A DNA stretch of 64,000 bases from Bugula neritina (GCA_964035545.1 OZ037767.1:5783207-5847206); one strand, 5' to 3'; counted from the first letter of the stretch, positions 1 to 14,155 are shown. The notes: generated by a model not told the origin, from the letters alone. Program-made: numbers and translations.

Positions 1-3000
1 CTGGAGCCTTCAAAATGTTTCTCATTTTCTCAGTTGCATGAGTTTTTGATTCCTCTTTCAGCTCATCAAACAACTCGGTATTAAATTCTCTATTATTTAT
101 TTTAGAAATTTTTTGAAATAGAACTTTTGCTTCTTTTACTTGCCCTTTTGTTATTAGGTAATGAGGCGTTTCATTTAAAAATCTACAACATAAATAAATT
201 GTACTCAAACAAGCAATTAATTGACATCATTAAGGCAGTCACATAATGTAAGAAACAGCAGTTTTAGCAGAGATGTGGCAGCTGAAAATTTTAAAAACAG
301 CTGACTTTAAAACAAGAGCTTTTAAAAACAATTACTTTTGACTGCTAAAAACATATATTTGAGTAACAGTGTCAAAAATAAATAGACAGCGATGAAATAA
401 TAATTATATAGGTCATTGAAAATAAATGAAAGCTTAAAATTTGATCAAAACTAAAAAAAATAAACGATAAAATGAAACAAAGAAAAAAAATCTGATGCAT
501 GTTTTAAAAAAATTACACGAAACTTTATTGGTGAAATTGAAACAAAAATGCTGACAGTTTATTGTTCTAAAGTATGTAAAATCTTACAGAATCTCAACAA
601 CCCCTATGACCATTGGTGGGATAGAAGTTGAGAACTGGAACCAGTTCCAATCTTGGAGGTAGAAGGCAAAAAGTGAAGTGAACATGATACCACAGGACCA
701 CAATGTACCTCGGAAAGCAACAGAGTATGTTCTGGCTGTTGGACCTACAATTTCCATACCTACAAGAAATAGTGGAAAATAAAATTTAAGTGGATATAAA
801 TTTTACCATAATAGATACAACTAGCTTCCAGAGATCAATATATACAAATCTAAATTATGTTAATGTCTGAGCCAATATATACACATATGGTAGAATTTAG
901 GTAATGTAACAGCAATGATATCTACAATTTAGATAGGTACCCAGGAAGCTTAATAAAAGCAACATAGCTTGAGATATTCATAGCTCATCCTACTATAATT
1001 AATAAGTTGTTTCTACTTTTTACTCTGTTTTACTGAAATGCTATTATTTTGATATCTTTAATTTCTCAAAATCCTATATAAGTAATATCAGCTACGATCA
1101 ATTCAACAGAATGGCTACAGCCATTGTTCTAATTGTTCGTAATTGGTTTTATATCACAACTTAGTAAATACATGACGTTATGAGCCCATTTTTTAGACTA
1201 CACCAGCATCTAATCACTAGTCAGGACAACTGGGATTCTCAATGAAATATGCAACAAAAGAATCTACAGTTTGTTACCTATAACATGATGTTCAACTGTA
1301 GAAAGACGACCTATTATGTATTTACAGATCTTGATTTCATATGCTGCTAGAAACATTGTTGGCTAACTTAAATTGGTCTAAGATTTGGAAAAACCATTTA
1401 ACAAATAAACCACAATTTATGAATACAACTGCAAATAACATTATTTTCATAAATAAAAATTATAAAGTTTACTGAATGGCAAAGAGTTTACAGAATCTTA
1501 TTGGATACTCACAAGTAACATATGACACGAGGGAAGCACCAATACAACTAGCAGCTGTGATAAACCTAAGAGCTGCAAACATGTAGATATTTGTTGAAAA
1601 GGAGGCAGCTAGTCCCACTGCACCAACAACAAACATGGTGCAAATGTTTAGCAGTTTTCTTCCAAATCTAAAGATAATGGCAATTCTAGATATGTAGATA
1701 ATATGACTAAAATAAGGTTGCGAATTAATTAGCTGTAAGAATGTATATATAAAAATATGTTGCTGTAATTGCATAATACCTTGAAGAAAGTCAACCAGAT
1801 ATCTTTAAAGAATATATGATTGTTTTTTGCTGATGGAAGCTAGTTTGCTAATGCTGATATATTTTTTAATAATCTGCAGCTATACATATTTGTAACATGT
1901 GATTTTATGATTTGTTTAATGTAGATTATAATCTCAAAACGAATAAGATTTTTGGGATGAAAGTCTTCTAAAGCTTGAGAGATGTGGTTAGAACATGTTA
2001 AGGGAGCAGTAGTGGTCTAGGGGTTAAACTGATTGGCTTAATAAACACAAAATAATGGGTTCGAACCCCAGTAAAGGTCATTGGTGATGTTTAGAAGAAC
2101 ATCCAGTCATAATTGCTCCTGTGCCATATATGGATGACTCTTTAGCCCGCCTAAAGAAACTATTTCTATCAGGGGTTCTCACATGGATAGTGACTAGAAA
2201 CTTGTGCAAGTTAAATATATGAGCTACTTGGGAACTGCTAAATCATGAGGCACCCACCTATCTGCCAACACTCCTACTAAAATTGCTCCTACAGCCAAAC
2301 CAGCTGTGAAGATTGTTTTTGTCAGTGTATTCTGGTACTTGTCTTTACACACCATCGCAAACTACAATAACCACATGCTGTTTCTCTGTTGAATAAAAGT
2401 AACAGTACAATATATGTATTTCATTAGCAGTAATAGTGGCAGCAGTGTCAGTAATAGTAGTAGCAGCAACTGTAGCAGCAGCAGTAGCAGTGACAATAGT
2501 AGCAATACCAGTATGCAGTAGCAGCAATAGTAGCAATAGTAGCAGTAGTAGTAGCAGTATGCAGTAGTAGTAGTAGTAGTAGTATCAGTAGCAGTAGTAT
2601 AGTAGTAGTAGTAGCAGTATGCAGTAGTAGCAGCAGTAGTAGTAGTAGTATCAGTAGCAGCAGCAGCAATAGTAGTAGCAATAGTACCAATAGTAGCAGT
2701 AGTAGCAGTAGCAGCAATAGTAGCAGTAGCAGTGTGCAGTAGTATCAGTAGCAGTGTGCAGTAGTATCAGTAGCAGTAGCAGCAATAGTAGTAGCAATAG
2801 TACCAATAGTAGCAGCAGTAGCAGTAGCAGCAATAGTAGCAGTAGCAGTGTGCAGTAGTATCAGTAGCAGTAGTAGCAATAGTAGCAATAGTAGCAATAG
2901 TAGCAGTAGTAGCAGTAGTAGTAGTAGCAACAGTAATAGTAATAGTAGCAGTAGCAGTAGTCTGACTATAAGGATGGCTAAATTTGTATACTTCTAATCA

Positions 3001-3971
3001 ACAACAATGTTAAAATAGTAAAAGTAATAGAAATGAAATTTATCTTGCTTACCCGTTCATTAAGAGTGACTCCCCAGTACACTGATTTATCAAACACATG
3101 TTCTTCACACTCAACAGTCTCATTATTATTATTATTATATATTTTACAAGAATCAAGGATTCCATCTTTATCAATTGGTATCCATTGATATATTGATTGA
3201 TTGTGAACTTCACTGAATGGAGAGAAGCTGTCATTTTCCCAGTCTGGCAGTTTGCATCTAAAAATAACCTTATATGCATGTTTTTGAGAAGTTTATCTAA
3301 ATTTCAATTCATATATGCATTATTTTGATGTCACAATAAGTAGCAACCTGGAAGAGTTAACAGAAATTCCATTTTACTGCATATCAAGTTTTTGTTGAAC
3401 TTTTTTTCACTCAGATCTATTTAGTCTTTGTAAAATAACTCACATTTTTGAAAAGAAGTGTTCTATAAGCAGTGGGAGGGGGGGGGGTGACTGAGTGCAG
3501 TCATCCATGGCTTTTGAGTTTGAAGTTAGGAGCTCTCAACTCTAAACTTGAGAACTCTAAACTACTGCACTCATTTACCCCAACTCGAAGCTGCTTATAC
3601 AACAGAAGCAAACCCGGTCTTCTAACTTGCAAGTCAGCTTACTACTAACCATTACACTATAGAAGGGGGAGGGGGGATAGAGAATCTCATCACTACACTA
3701 ACATTTGTAAATGACCCATACTAACATTCTATGGCTACTCAAGTCTATTGAATTTTTTAGCACTAAATGTTGTTAATGCTCACGGCTGACCATTGCAATT
3801 AGTAGCGTATAGAAACTCTTACCTGTGATGAGGCGTTATGGAGTAAAACACTATTGCTAAAAAATGCATGGAGCAGGCCATCGACCCCAACGAGACTATA
3901 GAAAGTTGAATCCATTGATATACACCCAAAGCTCCCACTCCCTCTAGTATTTCGTCTATCTTTGATGGCAT
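1..3971 (-). CDS. SLC22-like organic ion transporter, gene A (3' part beyond window)
   Basis: Membrane transporter of the SLC22/MFS family, predicted for the plasma membrane. Six exons are visible, from the start codon: 3823-3971, 3053-3257, 2258-2361, 1513-1667, 588-759 and 1-182, the last cut by the window edge. All have GT/AG borders and phases matching the other genes of the cluster. About 322 residues are covered: N-terminus MPSKIDEILEGVGALG, TM1, the extracellular loop with Cys and N-glycosylation sequons (NDS, NQS, NET), TM2 ending LADRFGRK (MFS motif A), TM3-6 and the loop FLNETPHYLITKG. Exons for TM7-12 would lie to the left of base 1. Exon 2 is almost identical to that of B and D-G, while exons 1, 3, 4 and 5 are strongly diverged. 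It has one extra Asn codon (205 nt instead of 202). Intron 2 carries a large CAG/TAG repeat. Substrate unknown. Confidence 0.9.
2005..2215 (+). mobile_element. tRNA-derived SINE, copy 1
   Basis: The head has an A-box-like stretch (TAGTGGTCTAGGGGTTA) and a B box (GGGTTCGAACCCC). A body shared with copies near 9087-9296 and 14368-14590 follows: AAAGGTCATTGGTGATGTT, then ATCCAGTCATAATTGCTCC, then a tail around TTCTCACATGGATAGTGAC. It lies in intron 3 of gene A, about 40 bp from exon 3, on the strand opposite to the gene. The shared body beyond the tRNA-like part shows that this is a SINE and not a tRNA gene. Confidence 0.8.
2426..2962. repeat. Composite CAG/TAG/CAA trinucleotide repeat
   Basis: About 540 bp of imperfect trinucleotides (AGC/AGT/AAT in varying order) with longer internal repeats around GTGTGCAGTAGTATCAGTAG and ATAGTAGCAATAGTACC. 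It sits in intron 2 of gene A. Gene B has a much shorter tract (11990-12058) at the same place, so the seed is ancestral and has expanded in A. The long Leu-rich or Ala/Thr-rich reading frames across it are artefacts of the repeat. Confidence 0.95.
3463..3665. mobile_element. Foldback element with adjacent tRNA-like head
   Basis: The segment at about 3463-3598 folds on itself: TATAAGCAGTGGGAG at the left pairs with CTCGAAGCTGCTTATA at the right, and inside these GTGACTGAGTGCAGT pairs with ACTGCACTCATTTAC. A poly-G run follows the left arm. Next to it (about 3600-3665, minus strand) lies a tRNA-like stretch with TAGTGTAATGGTTAGTA and ACCGGGTTTGCTTC, resembling A and B boxes. It lies in intron 1 of gene A. 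It looks like a non-autonomous mobile element of the same style as 14156-14268. Family not assigned. Confidence 0.5.
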
Positions 3972-5139
3972 CTCTTTTTAAAAGTAGCTTTCAATTGTAA
4001 AAAAATTGAAAACTAGTGTCCAGCATTGATGAAGCAGTAAAAGCTTTATTAATGTGCTTAATGGATTAACTTGCAACCATGAAATGTTTTATTTTCTAAT
4101 AATGCGTTTTATCTAATCAGATAAACATTTGTGTAATTGTTTATTAAATGTTTTTAGCCTTTAATTATTTGAATATGTCTATTATATTATCTAGTTATTG
4201 TCATTAGCACGTACAAGTTATTAGCAATTCCAAAAAACATTCTCATTCAAGTCCTCAAGTGTTTCCTGTTATAATATTTTTTAATGCTAGAGATTCTAAC
4301 TGGAAGATTTAATACTATTTATATACTATTAGTGCTTGTAGTTACGTACATATGCACCTTAACATGTCCTTAGGCTATAATAGCACATAAAAATTATCAA
4401 CAATTTAAAAAAAAACATTTTCTTCATAATGTTTTTTTTGTTAGAGACAGAATATAGAGCTAATCATATTTTATTTGTAATTAAATCTACAGTATTCATC
4501 TTATTGGCTTAAAGGTAAAGCTGCCACAAACTCACAAACTGATTTGAATTTAGCCAAAGTTATCCAATGCCCTTATTGTCATTTAATCGATGTGTCAACA
4601 TATGTATCATGGATAGCATATCATATAACATGAATGACCTAATACAAATTTATTCTGCCGGTAGATTATGTAATATTATTTATCAAACTTAGTTTTAGCA
4701 ACTGATGATTTGAAGAAAATTAAAGTGTTTGTGTAATTTAATGGAGCAATTCAGTTAGTTGTAAAAACAGTTTCAATAAATGAATAAACAAATAGTATGG
4801 TTGATTGCACTCATTGTTTTGTGGATATAAAAATACAGGATCAATCATAAAAATTGAACAGAACACACAGCTTTAGCAACATAAAAAACAATATAAGATT
4901 TGAGCGTAAAATAAAATTATTACAGCTAATAATTTCATAGTCGTCTCCAATAAACATATTATTAGATTGAAATTCAACTGCAAACACTTAGAAACTTTAT
5001 GTCACTACAACCATAAGGCAGTAAGCAGACAGCATGCAGAGCAAGCATCACTTATGTCATAAACTTTATAAGACATATACATAGCTTATATGACATAGGA
5101 CATGGAAAGCATAGGGGGTGGGTGGGAGAGGGTGGCGTC
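3972..5139. other. Spacer between genes B and A
   Basis: About 1.2 kb of AT-rich DNA between the stop of gene B and the start of gene A, both on the minus strand. It must contain the 3' UTR of B and the promoter of A. I see no further coding sequence and no clear core promoter motif. Confidence 0.6.
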
Positions 5140-8100
5140 TTATGAAGTTAGATTCGCTTTGGAACTCATTTCGAACTTTTCTATTTCATTATCATCATCC
5201 TCATTATTATCACTATCTCTGTCTGTATCAAGTTGACTAAAATAATTGCACAAAGTAGATTAGTCAAGTGCCAAACGAATAGTTTTAAAATAAAGCTGAA
5301 TAAAGACCATTTCTATAAATATATGCAGTATTTTAACAATAATTTTTACTCTTCGTTGCATATATAAAATTGAAATACCTCACCAACTTCAATGCTAAAA
5401 AAGCACATAATTATATTATTGTTTGGTACATGCAGAATTATCTTGATAGCAGCTGCAGTGCTTGGACAAACCCACACGCGCACACACGCACACACATGCA
5501 CACATATGCACTCAGGCACACACATGCACGTTCCTCTCTCCCTGCATGAATTTGTTTACACTCACTTTCCAGTCATAAACAAATTGGCTTCAGTAATACT
5601 CTCAGGTAGTTTCTGGTTATTAGTCTCTGGTAAAAAGTAGGCTAGAATTGCTCCCACCAACATAGTTAAGCCAAATATGAGAGCCCCCAGGTTAGGCCCG
5701 AACATAGTCTGTACATATAGGTACTGCAAATATAGGTAAAAATTCAAATAAGTTTTTTTCTAAAAACCTTCAACAATAAAAAAAGAAATTCAACTTTTTA
5801 TAATAAAGTCTACTACAGAGGCTTTTTTGCACTTTTTGTACTAGAGTTAGCCTAGACATGTATAATCAGTATTGTTAAGCCAAATGTTGTTACCAAGTCC
5901 ACAATTATAGGAGAAAGAATCACACCAATTCTGGCAAATAGGGAACACAGTCCGACTAGGGTTGCTCTCAGAGTTGTAGGAAAAACTTCGCTACTCCAGA
6001 AATAATCAAAACTAAAGACTACAGTGATTGCCAGTTTTCCAACCATTGCTATGGCAACCAGAACATAGCCTACAATAGAAGTAATATAGGTATCTGTTAT
6101 GATAAATATTTCATCGATTGAATTGCAATACAGTATACAACTAGGCTATAGCAGTAAGCTATTCACATATTCATCTTTCAATCGCATATTAATAATAATA
6201 CATTTTTACCAAGAATTATGATGAGTCATGGTAATATATAATGATATTTAGGTGTGAGTGTTTTATTTGTATTGAATAAAAGTTTAAAAACTGCTAGTGC
6301 GCTCCGATGTTTGGGAGAAGCTAAAATTTGTGTAAATTCAAATCGACTTTGAATGAAAATCTTGCCTTTAGCTTTTTACATTATCAGAAATAAATTTGTT
6401 TAAAAATTTATACAAAACACAGTTTTTTATCCTCTGGAGATATACGAATTTTAGTTTATGCAAATATCAGTAACAGCATTAGTTTGGACTACCTATACAA
6501 TCCATAAAAGCATTCATCTAGGTTGGCAGTTTAATTTTAGTTGTAAGAAAATATATATAATACTAACCATAGGTTTACAATGTAGTGTTAAAAATATATC
6601 AGATACTCTTGCTAAAAGGATTTAGTTTTTAGGTATCAGAGTTGGTATGCAATATTTGCTCTGTACGATTGCTCATAGCTACCAATCTGCTTTGAAATAG
6701 GCAATGTTAATTCAATCATAATACAGCGTGGGACTGACTCCCTTTCCCCTACATCGTTATATGGAATACAACTGAAGCTGGAAGTGTTTTTAGGCACATC
6801 CACATGCGTTGTGTGTTTTCAATGACATAACAATTATTCTTTCCGATCCGACAAGACATGTATAATAACATTGAAATTTATTCTTACATGTATTACTATA
6901 GTTCATTTTTTGCGTCATTATATTTTATTATTTTTATTGTCATGTATTTCATGACTTCCGCTACTCGAACAGGACAAAGCGGAGATAGGTGAGAATGTAT
7001 TTTATGACTTCTCAATTGTCATTTGCATTGCTTTACCCCCTCCCATCCTGCAGGACTCTTTTTTGCAGCATGAGCTTAACTCTAAATTAAGCTAAATAGT
7101 TCACTTACTCTAGCTTCACTTTGCCACCCTGAGTAAGATTCACATCATAATTAAATTAGCAAGTTGTTGCATATATATAAATACCTGAAACACTCATGTA
7201 GGCATAAATGAAAGCATTGACAGTTAAAGCAATTGCTCCAAGCAAAAGGAAGAACATGAATGGAGCTTTTCTTCCAGTCTTCTTAGAAATTATGATAAAC
7301 AATGCTTGCGGCAACTCCGCCGCCCCTGATATGATGTTATTGATGAATACACTTCCCGTCAAGTTCCCGACGTTAAAGCTCAAACCATAAAATCCCAGCC
7401 CAGCAATGAACCTATACATGTATATAAAATATCAAAATTTTCAGTAATTAGCAGGTGTGAGTGGTTTAAAATGCTACACAACAAATAACATAATGCAAAA
7501 TGAGAGCTAGAATTATGTAACTAAATTTTGCTAATATTATTTAATTAATTTTTTATATTACAAGCATTGATTCACATTAATACTTCTTACTTACCTCCAA
7601 CTAATTTAGGATTTGCTTTTAATTTTTTCATTTTAAATTTAAATAACCATAAACTTTATATCAACAGTTAAGAAACTTTATTTTAGATTTTTAAGCTTCT
7701 TTTCCATATTAATTTCGCAAACTTATAGGAAAAGATTAAAGAGCTTTACCTACTCATTGAACATATGCATAAGTTGCTGTTTATCATATTCCCAACTATG
7801 ACTTAGTGCCCTGTGAAAGTATACACTGAGATTATTTTGTAAAAGTAATTTTTTACTATATCTGAATACAATACAATTTAAATTTAGGCTTATTTAAATA
7901 GTGCACTACATTTACACTTCATTTTACTTCAAAAGTAATCTTATCTGCAAGCTTTTTGTAATTTATAAATTTGGAGTTGCCTTCTTTTTGAAAATGGGCT
8001 TTTACCTAAAATACTAGTAGAATTGTTATTGAACAGTGTAGAACGCATATATAAAGGATTGTGTTTTACCACCATACTTTGTTGTATACATTTATACATA

Positions 8101-11100
8101 TGAATAGCATATTTTATAACTCAACATATTCTACTACTCGAAGTGTTGAATTTCTCACCAGAGGTAGAAGAATATGATGGCTCGTTTTATCAAAACCGGA
8201 GCTTTTAAAAGGGTTTTCAGTTTCTCTGCAACAACTGAAGACTGGTCTTCATTAAGCTTGTCTATTGACTTAGAACTGAAGTCTCTACCATTCATTTCAG
8301 CCATTTTTTGAAACAAGCTTCCGGCTTCCTTTTCTCTTCGGCTAGTAACCAGGTAGTGGGGGGTTTCCTTCAGAAATCTGGAACACAATCGAAAACTTGC
8401 AAAAGCAATTTATGAATGAGAAGAACTTTTTTTACTAAATAAAAAAAGCACAATCAAAATGTGAATTTTGTTTCATTAGTTTACTGGTTGGTTAATAGTT
8501 TAACTTGTCATTTAGTTCATCAGTTCAAAAAATTAATGCTATGTCCTACATTGCTTATAGTGATAGTTCCTGTTCAACAATAAATAAAATTTAAATGAGT
8601 TTATAAATTTATCATAATTTTATGCCTTTTGCTTTCACTTTGCTGTTCAGCTGCATTAGGACTAAGAAAAAATCATTACTTGCTTACTTATAGAATTATT
8701 GTATCATACTCATATAGTCACAGTTATTACCAGAAAATGGAAAAAGTTTCCCATGTTAGAAGAAAACTGTTTAATAATTTTCACACAGTGTAGCTATAAA
8801 AAAAACAAATCTTACAGAATCATGACAATTCCGAAAGCCAGTGGAGGAATAGAAATTGCAAGCTGAAACCAATTCCAGTCCTGAATGTAGAATGCAAAGA
8901 GTGACGTGAGCATAGAGCCATATGACCAAAACATAGACCTGAATGCAATGGAATACGCTCTGGCTGATGGGCCCACAACTTCCATGTCTGCAAAATAGAT
9001 TATTTCACAAAATGAAGACTAGTGTGTAACTAAACTATCATCAAGCAGTGCAGCCTGAGTTTGGAGTAATAGTATGATAAAAGACTCACACAAATTTATA
9101 GTCACCATCCCCATGAGAAACCTCTGATGGAAGGGGTTTTTGTTAAATTCAGCAAAGCACTTATTCAGATGGGGCACAGGAGCAATTATGACTAGAAGCT
9201 TTTCTTAAAATCACTAATGGCCTTTGTCAGGGCTCGAACATATGACTTCCTGCTTACTAGGCAACCTCTAACCTCTAACCCCTAAACCAGGACTTTATTG
9301 ATAGAGTACAATCTTCCTCTGGAATGACAATAAACATTCATGTAGTACTACTAATATTAATAAATACTCATACTAGTAATTGTCTTCTCTCTTATGACTA
9401 ATTGTCAAGGGTGAATAACTTTCAATATGAATACTCTATTATACTACCCGCAATCCTTTACTTGTTTCCTCTCTTTTTTCTTACACATAAAATATAACAG
9501 TCTTGTAAACTACAACTCTACTTATTTTATTCCAATAACTAATATAACTAAGATGGCACCAGTCTCCACCTCAACAGGCTGTTCCCTTTGATTAATAGTA
9601 TAATAGTAAAACAAAAACGCCCTTATTACATGGCAGTATAGGTGGGAGTTTCATTGTACTACTTTGCTTACAAGTGTAGAGCAAACCATCATTCGCTACT
9701 ATTTCAGCTCTGCAATTGGTAATGTAAGAGTTCAAACCTCTGCAACACCAGAAGCCATAGTTCTTGTATTATTCAACGTGTAATTAAATAACATAAATAT
9801 TGGTTTTGATTTACTAAAGTATAATATTTTATTACAGCTACTAGTTAAAGTGAAATGCAGTAAAGTAGCCTGAAAAAATGTACCCGTCACTTGCAGTACT
9901 AACAGCACCGCCTATAAAACAGACACTCCCAGCTTTTATTTCTTTTATAGTTCTATTTTTATTGCTAGCTACTAAAGTCTACGAAAGTTTAAGGTAAGCT
10001 AATCACTTTAACTTTACTAAAAATTATTTCAGTTATTTTAGCTTCAGCTAAATTTAAATCAGCTTATTGGTGCATTTATAATATTGTAGTCTGAGTTGTT
10101 TAAAAATGCTAATATGTGGTTTTTACCTCTTGTGGTACAGCAGCTATAAGATACAAACTATACTTAAATTGCAATTTCTAAACATTGTTTTACTGCTATT
10201 CTTTTTACATTTTTTGTTTTCATTGCTGAACTTAAAAATTCGATATAGCACCATAAACTCAAACTATTATGTCATAAATATGATTAAAATATTGTCAACT
10301 TTATCTACCTGTAGTTACTATGATATCTTAAAAATAATTTTACATTTATATTAAGTAGAAAATTTGATTAAATTAAAAGGTAAAAGTAATGCTTACTGTT
10401 TAGGATAGAATAATTATTAAAATAAACACAAAAACAAAACATATGTATATACTAATTTTATATTGAATTTATCTATAATTAATTTATATTACAAAATAAA
10501 GTATGTATTGATTAGAAAAGTGACTTACTTATAACGTGTGCCAAAAGTGCAATGCCTACTCCACAGACGGCTACAATAAACCTAAAGGCAGCAAACATGT
10601 GGAAGCTGACGGAGAAAGCAGCAGCTATGCCAGCTGCACCAGCAACAAACATAGCGCATATGTTCACCAGTCTACGACCAAACCTAAAATATTATACATG
10701 CAGTAGTGATTAGAAAAATATTTCTGAAAACACCATACCTATAATGCTTATAACTTTATCAGGGAAACTAAGAAAATTTTTAGCATCAGGATGAATCAGA
10801 TTTTTCAAATAAGGTACACATATAATCAACATATTTCCACAGTAATAAATAATTTAGACATTTTGTGTTGAGACATTACATGGGCATCGAAAGCTTTGCT
10901 GAATCAGTACAGCTTTAATTGTATTTTCATAGCTATGTTAGCCATAACATTATGTTTTTCCCGTTGTGTTGAATGCTGTGTATACAAATATTCTGGCTGC
11001 ATGCCAACAAACAAGCTAATTTTTCAAACTTTTGCCAAATTTAGTCTTAATGGTCAAGGCAACAGATTTCACAATCAGCAATAAAACACTGTAGATAGAA

Positions 11101-13277
11101 CACCCAGTTTCAAAGTCTCTATAGGCTTATCATAATTCTTGCGGCTGAAAACAAAATTGATAAGGTACTGCAACTATTTTAGGGCATATGTAGCTTGATT
11201 AAATACAACTGATAATGCATACCCTGGTCAGGTGCAAATTTAAAATGTGCATCATTTAGTTTAAGTTTGTGGTTTCCAAACCAGCTAGTTGCATGTCAAA
11301 GCAAGTAGAAGCTACCATACTTAGAATTTAGATAATAATATATTAGAGTAAAATTATATTGCATATGGTTTAAATTTTTCTTTACTATAGCTAACTGCTA
11401 CATAATTATCTGAAGCAACATTCAAAAGAAACGTATTTTAACATTTTTATAAAAGGACTATAATTTAAGCTTTCAACTATTAATTAAAATAGCAACTGTC
11501 AGGGTAAGCACGGGTAAATGCTTCACTTTGTAACTTTGTGCCCTGATTACACACTTGTTTAATCGCTTACAGAGTTCTATAAATATCACTCACCTATCTG
11601 CTAAAGAGCCAATCAGAATTGCTCCAACCACTAATCCAACTGTGAAGACTACTTTGGTTACTGTGCCTTGATATGTGTTAGCACAAACCATATTGAACTG
11701 CAACAGCACAACAGACGGCAATAAATTACATTTTTACTCATTTTCAACCATTTGTATCAGACAGTAACCCACTTTTAAAAAAATAAGTCAGCTTACTAAA
11801 ATATTGCAGTTTAAACAATGGACTTATTTTAAATATATGTATAAATCACTAAGCTTATAGTCAAAAGAGTAACAAAAGATGCCATAGTGGATGAAAAGTC
11901 TAGCTGCATCTCATACAATGTCATTGATTCATTACATATAAACTGTCTTCAGTGCTTACCTAGGAAGCCTCATGAAAAATTTACAAGTAGTAACAGTAGT
12001 GGTAGTAGTAACAGCAGCAGCAGCAGTATAGCAGTAGCAGTAGTAGTAGTAGTAGTGTGACTAAGGGTGGTTAAATTTGTACACTTTTATTCCGCAATAT
12101 TATTAGGATAAAAGCCATAGAAATGAAATTTATTTTGCTTACCCGTTCATTAAGAGTGACTCCCCAGTACACTGATTTATCAAATACATGTTCTTCACAC
12201 TCAACAGTCTCATTATTATTAGTATATATTTTACAAGAATCAAGTATTCCATCTTTATCAACTGGTATCCATTGATATATTGATTGATTGTGAACTTCAC
12301 TGAATGGAGAGAAAGTGTCATTTTCCCAGTCTGGTAGCTTGCATCTATAAAAGTAGGTATGAGTGAACTATATCAAACAACATATATATCAACTAAATTA
12401 GAAAAGCTAAACTGAACTTTTAGTAATTTAATCAAAAATCAGTCAATTTTAAAAAGCACCATACTATTTAAATAAATTTCTGTACAAAAATTGAAAAATT
12501 AACCTGATAATTAACATTTTACACCTGGGTGACAAAAAACAAAACAATTGCTATATATATAGGCTAAATATAATAAAAAATACAAAAATACGTTATTGAT
12601 ACGTTTCAAGTTTTTATCAAGTATAAATTAACATTTAATTTGCATTTTTATTTTTTAGTGGTTATTATTGCTCTGTGCGTGCATTATTTTATCTTTTGTC
12701 TTAGAGTTAGCAAGTGCAAATTTAAAAAGTCACCCTATGGGCTAATTACCCAATAAAAGCAGTTAAAATAATTGAATTTTTTTGTTCTAAATTTTCTACA
12801 TTAATTAATCTAAATTTACCAAATTTTGTTATAGTATGCAGAATGCCAGGGATATATATATATACCCATAATATAAGGAATAAATTTCATTTTATAAAAA
12901 GTCTATCAGTCTTTATAATGCGTATGTGAAAATTATTTGCTACTTGCTTCACTTGCATACTTCAATAAAATTCCAGTAACCTTAGTCAAGTAAAGTCAGT
13001 CGTGCACCTTTAATTTAATTTTTTTATAGATGATTTGGATACGAAACAATACAGGTATTTTTAATTTTATAGTTACAACTTAAAATTGCAATAGTTATTA
13101 CCAGATTTAATAATTATGAACAACATACCTATGCTGTGGAGTTATGGAGTGAAATACTATTGCTATGAAATGTAGCGAGCTTGCGAGAGATCCTAAACCA
13201 GCTACACACAATTGAATCCACTGGTATTTACCGAGTGCCCCCACCTCCTCCAAGACACCATCTATCTTTGACGGCAT
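5140..13277 (-). CDS. SLC22-like organic ion transporter, gene B (complete, 10 exons)
   Basis: Complete 552-residue SLC22/MFS transporter. Exons in order of translation: 13129-13277, 12143-12344, 11594-11697, 10529-10683, 8816-8987, 8159-8377, 7185-7411, 5894-6069, 5566-5723, 5140-5236; the summed length is a multiple of three and all borders are GT/AG. Landmarks are the start MPSKIDGVLEEVGALGKYQW, TPQHRCKL after TM1, LADRFGRRL (MFS motif A), FLKETPHYLVTS in the central loop, SKKTGRK in the TM8-9 loop, EVFPTTLRATLVG and ARIGVILSP in TM11, and YFLPETN after TM12. Arg in ARIG occupies the position that is Asp in OCT1-3, which argues for an anion or OCTN-like substrate (family knowledge). The last exon encodes a very acidic tail (DSDNNEDDDNEIEKFEM) ending ANLTS. 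Exon 2 is almost identical to that of distant paralogues. Exons 7 and 8 are one and two codons shorter than in the other genes. Confidence 0.95.
9087..9296 (-). mobile_element. tRNA-derived SINE, copy 2
   Basis: Reverse-strand copy of the same SINE: a head with GGTTTAGGGGTTAGAGG, B box TGTTCGAGCCC, then CAAAGGCCATTAGTGAT, TCATAATTGCTCCTGTGCCC and a tail with TTTCTCATGGGGATGGTGAC. It lies in intron 4 of gene B, in the same orientation as the gene. Confidence 0.8.
11990..12058. repeat. Short CAG/TAG trinucleotide tract
   Basis: About 70 bp of AGT/AGC units in intron 2 of gene B. The flank towards exon 2 (TAAATTTGTACAC, then GAAATGAAATTTATTTTGC) aligns with the flank of the large tract in gene A, so the two are homologous. 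Confidence 0.85.
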
Positions 13278-14155
13278 TTTCTACTATAGCAATCTGTTGA
13301 GAAGCTTACAACTGCAAATGCTATAACAAGTAGTAGTTACTACAGAGTTGGCAAAGTTCTAACCAACTTACTAATAAAACTATTTCAATGGGAATTTGAA
13401 CAGTCTGTTATCTATAATACGTGATGATAGTGTTTAGATAGTCCATTATTTGATGTATATGCTAGTATTTATAAATATTATACTACTCAGTAGAAGCACG
13501 ATCAATATTTTTAGAAGCTTACAAGGCTTCATTTAGTAGTTTAATTTAGAAAGTTATCTTCCTATGTGGCATAGTTTAGAGCTCATCATTTACTAACTAT
13601 CTTTGTTTATTTCACCCACAAAAGCACATGCATCTGTCCATAACAGCATTTTTTGTTTTACTGATTAGATGCACAATCAATTATCATTAAACTATAATTT
13701 TCTTCTTGTATCTTTACACATAATTAGCTCCATTTTCAAAAGTGCATAGAATTTGAATTATAAAAATATGTTTCACAAGGTCTCCTTATCTGTGACTACA
13801 AGAGTGTTTATTCAGGCTACAGATAATACCCTTAGCATGATAGCAAGATGGCTTGCTAATTTTGCTGTAACACAAAAGCAATTGTGCATGAGTGAATACC
13901 CTTCCTTACATCACCAATGACCGGGTCACATGCAGATGCTGCTGTACTTATGACGCTTGCTGCTATTTGCATTAATAAAACCTGCCAGCCAGAAAAGCTA
14001 TATTGAGACCAGCAAATGCAGTAGCTTTATGAGCTCATACCTATGGAACCAGACTTTTCAGTTGCTGATTGTTATAAAAACCATCTAATAATCATTCAAG
14101 CCTTATTTTGAGGAACCTAAGAGAAAATATTATGTTCTACATGAGAGATCGAGTG

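Noticed and set aside
2345-2930. Leu-rich frames that look like a signal peptide or membrane protein
   Set aside because: Translations of the CAG/TAG trinucleotide repeat in intron 2 of gene A.
10106-10354. 82-codon frame inside intron 4 of gene B on the opposite strand
   Set aside because: Low-complexity Leu/Ile/Tyr/Phe composition as expected from AT-rich intron DNA; no support for a gene.
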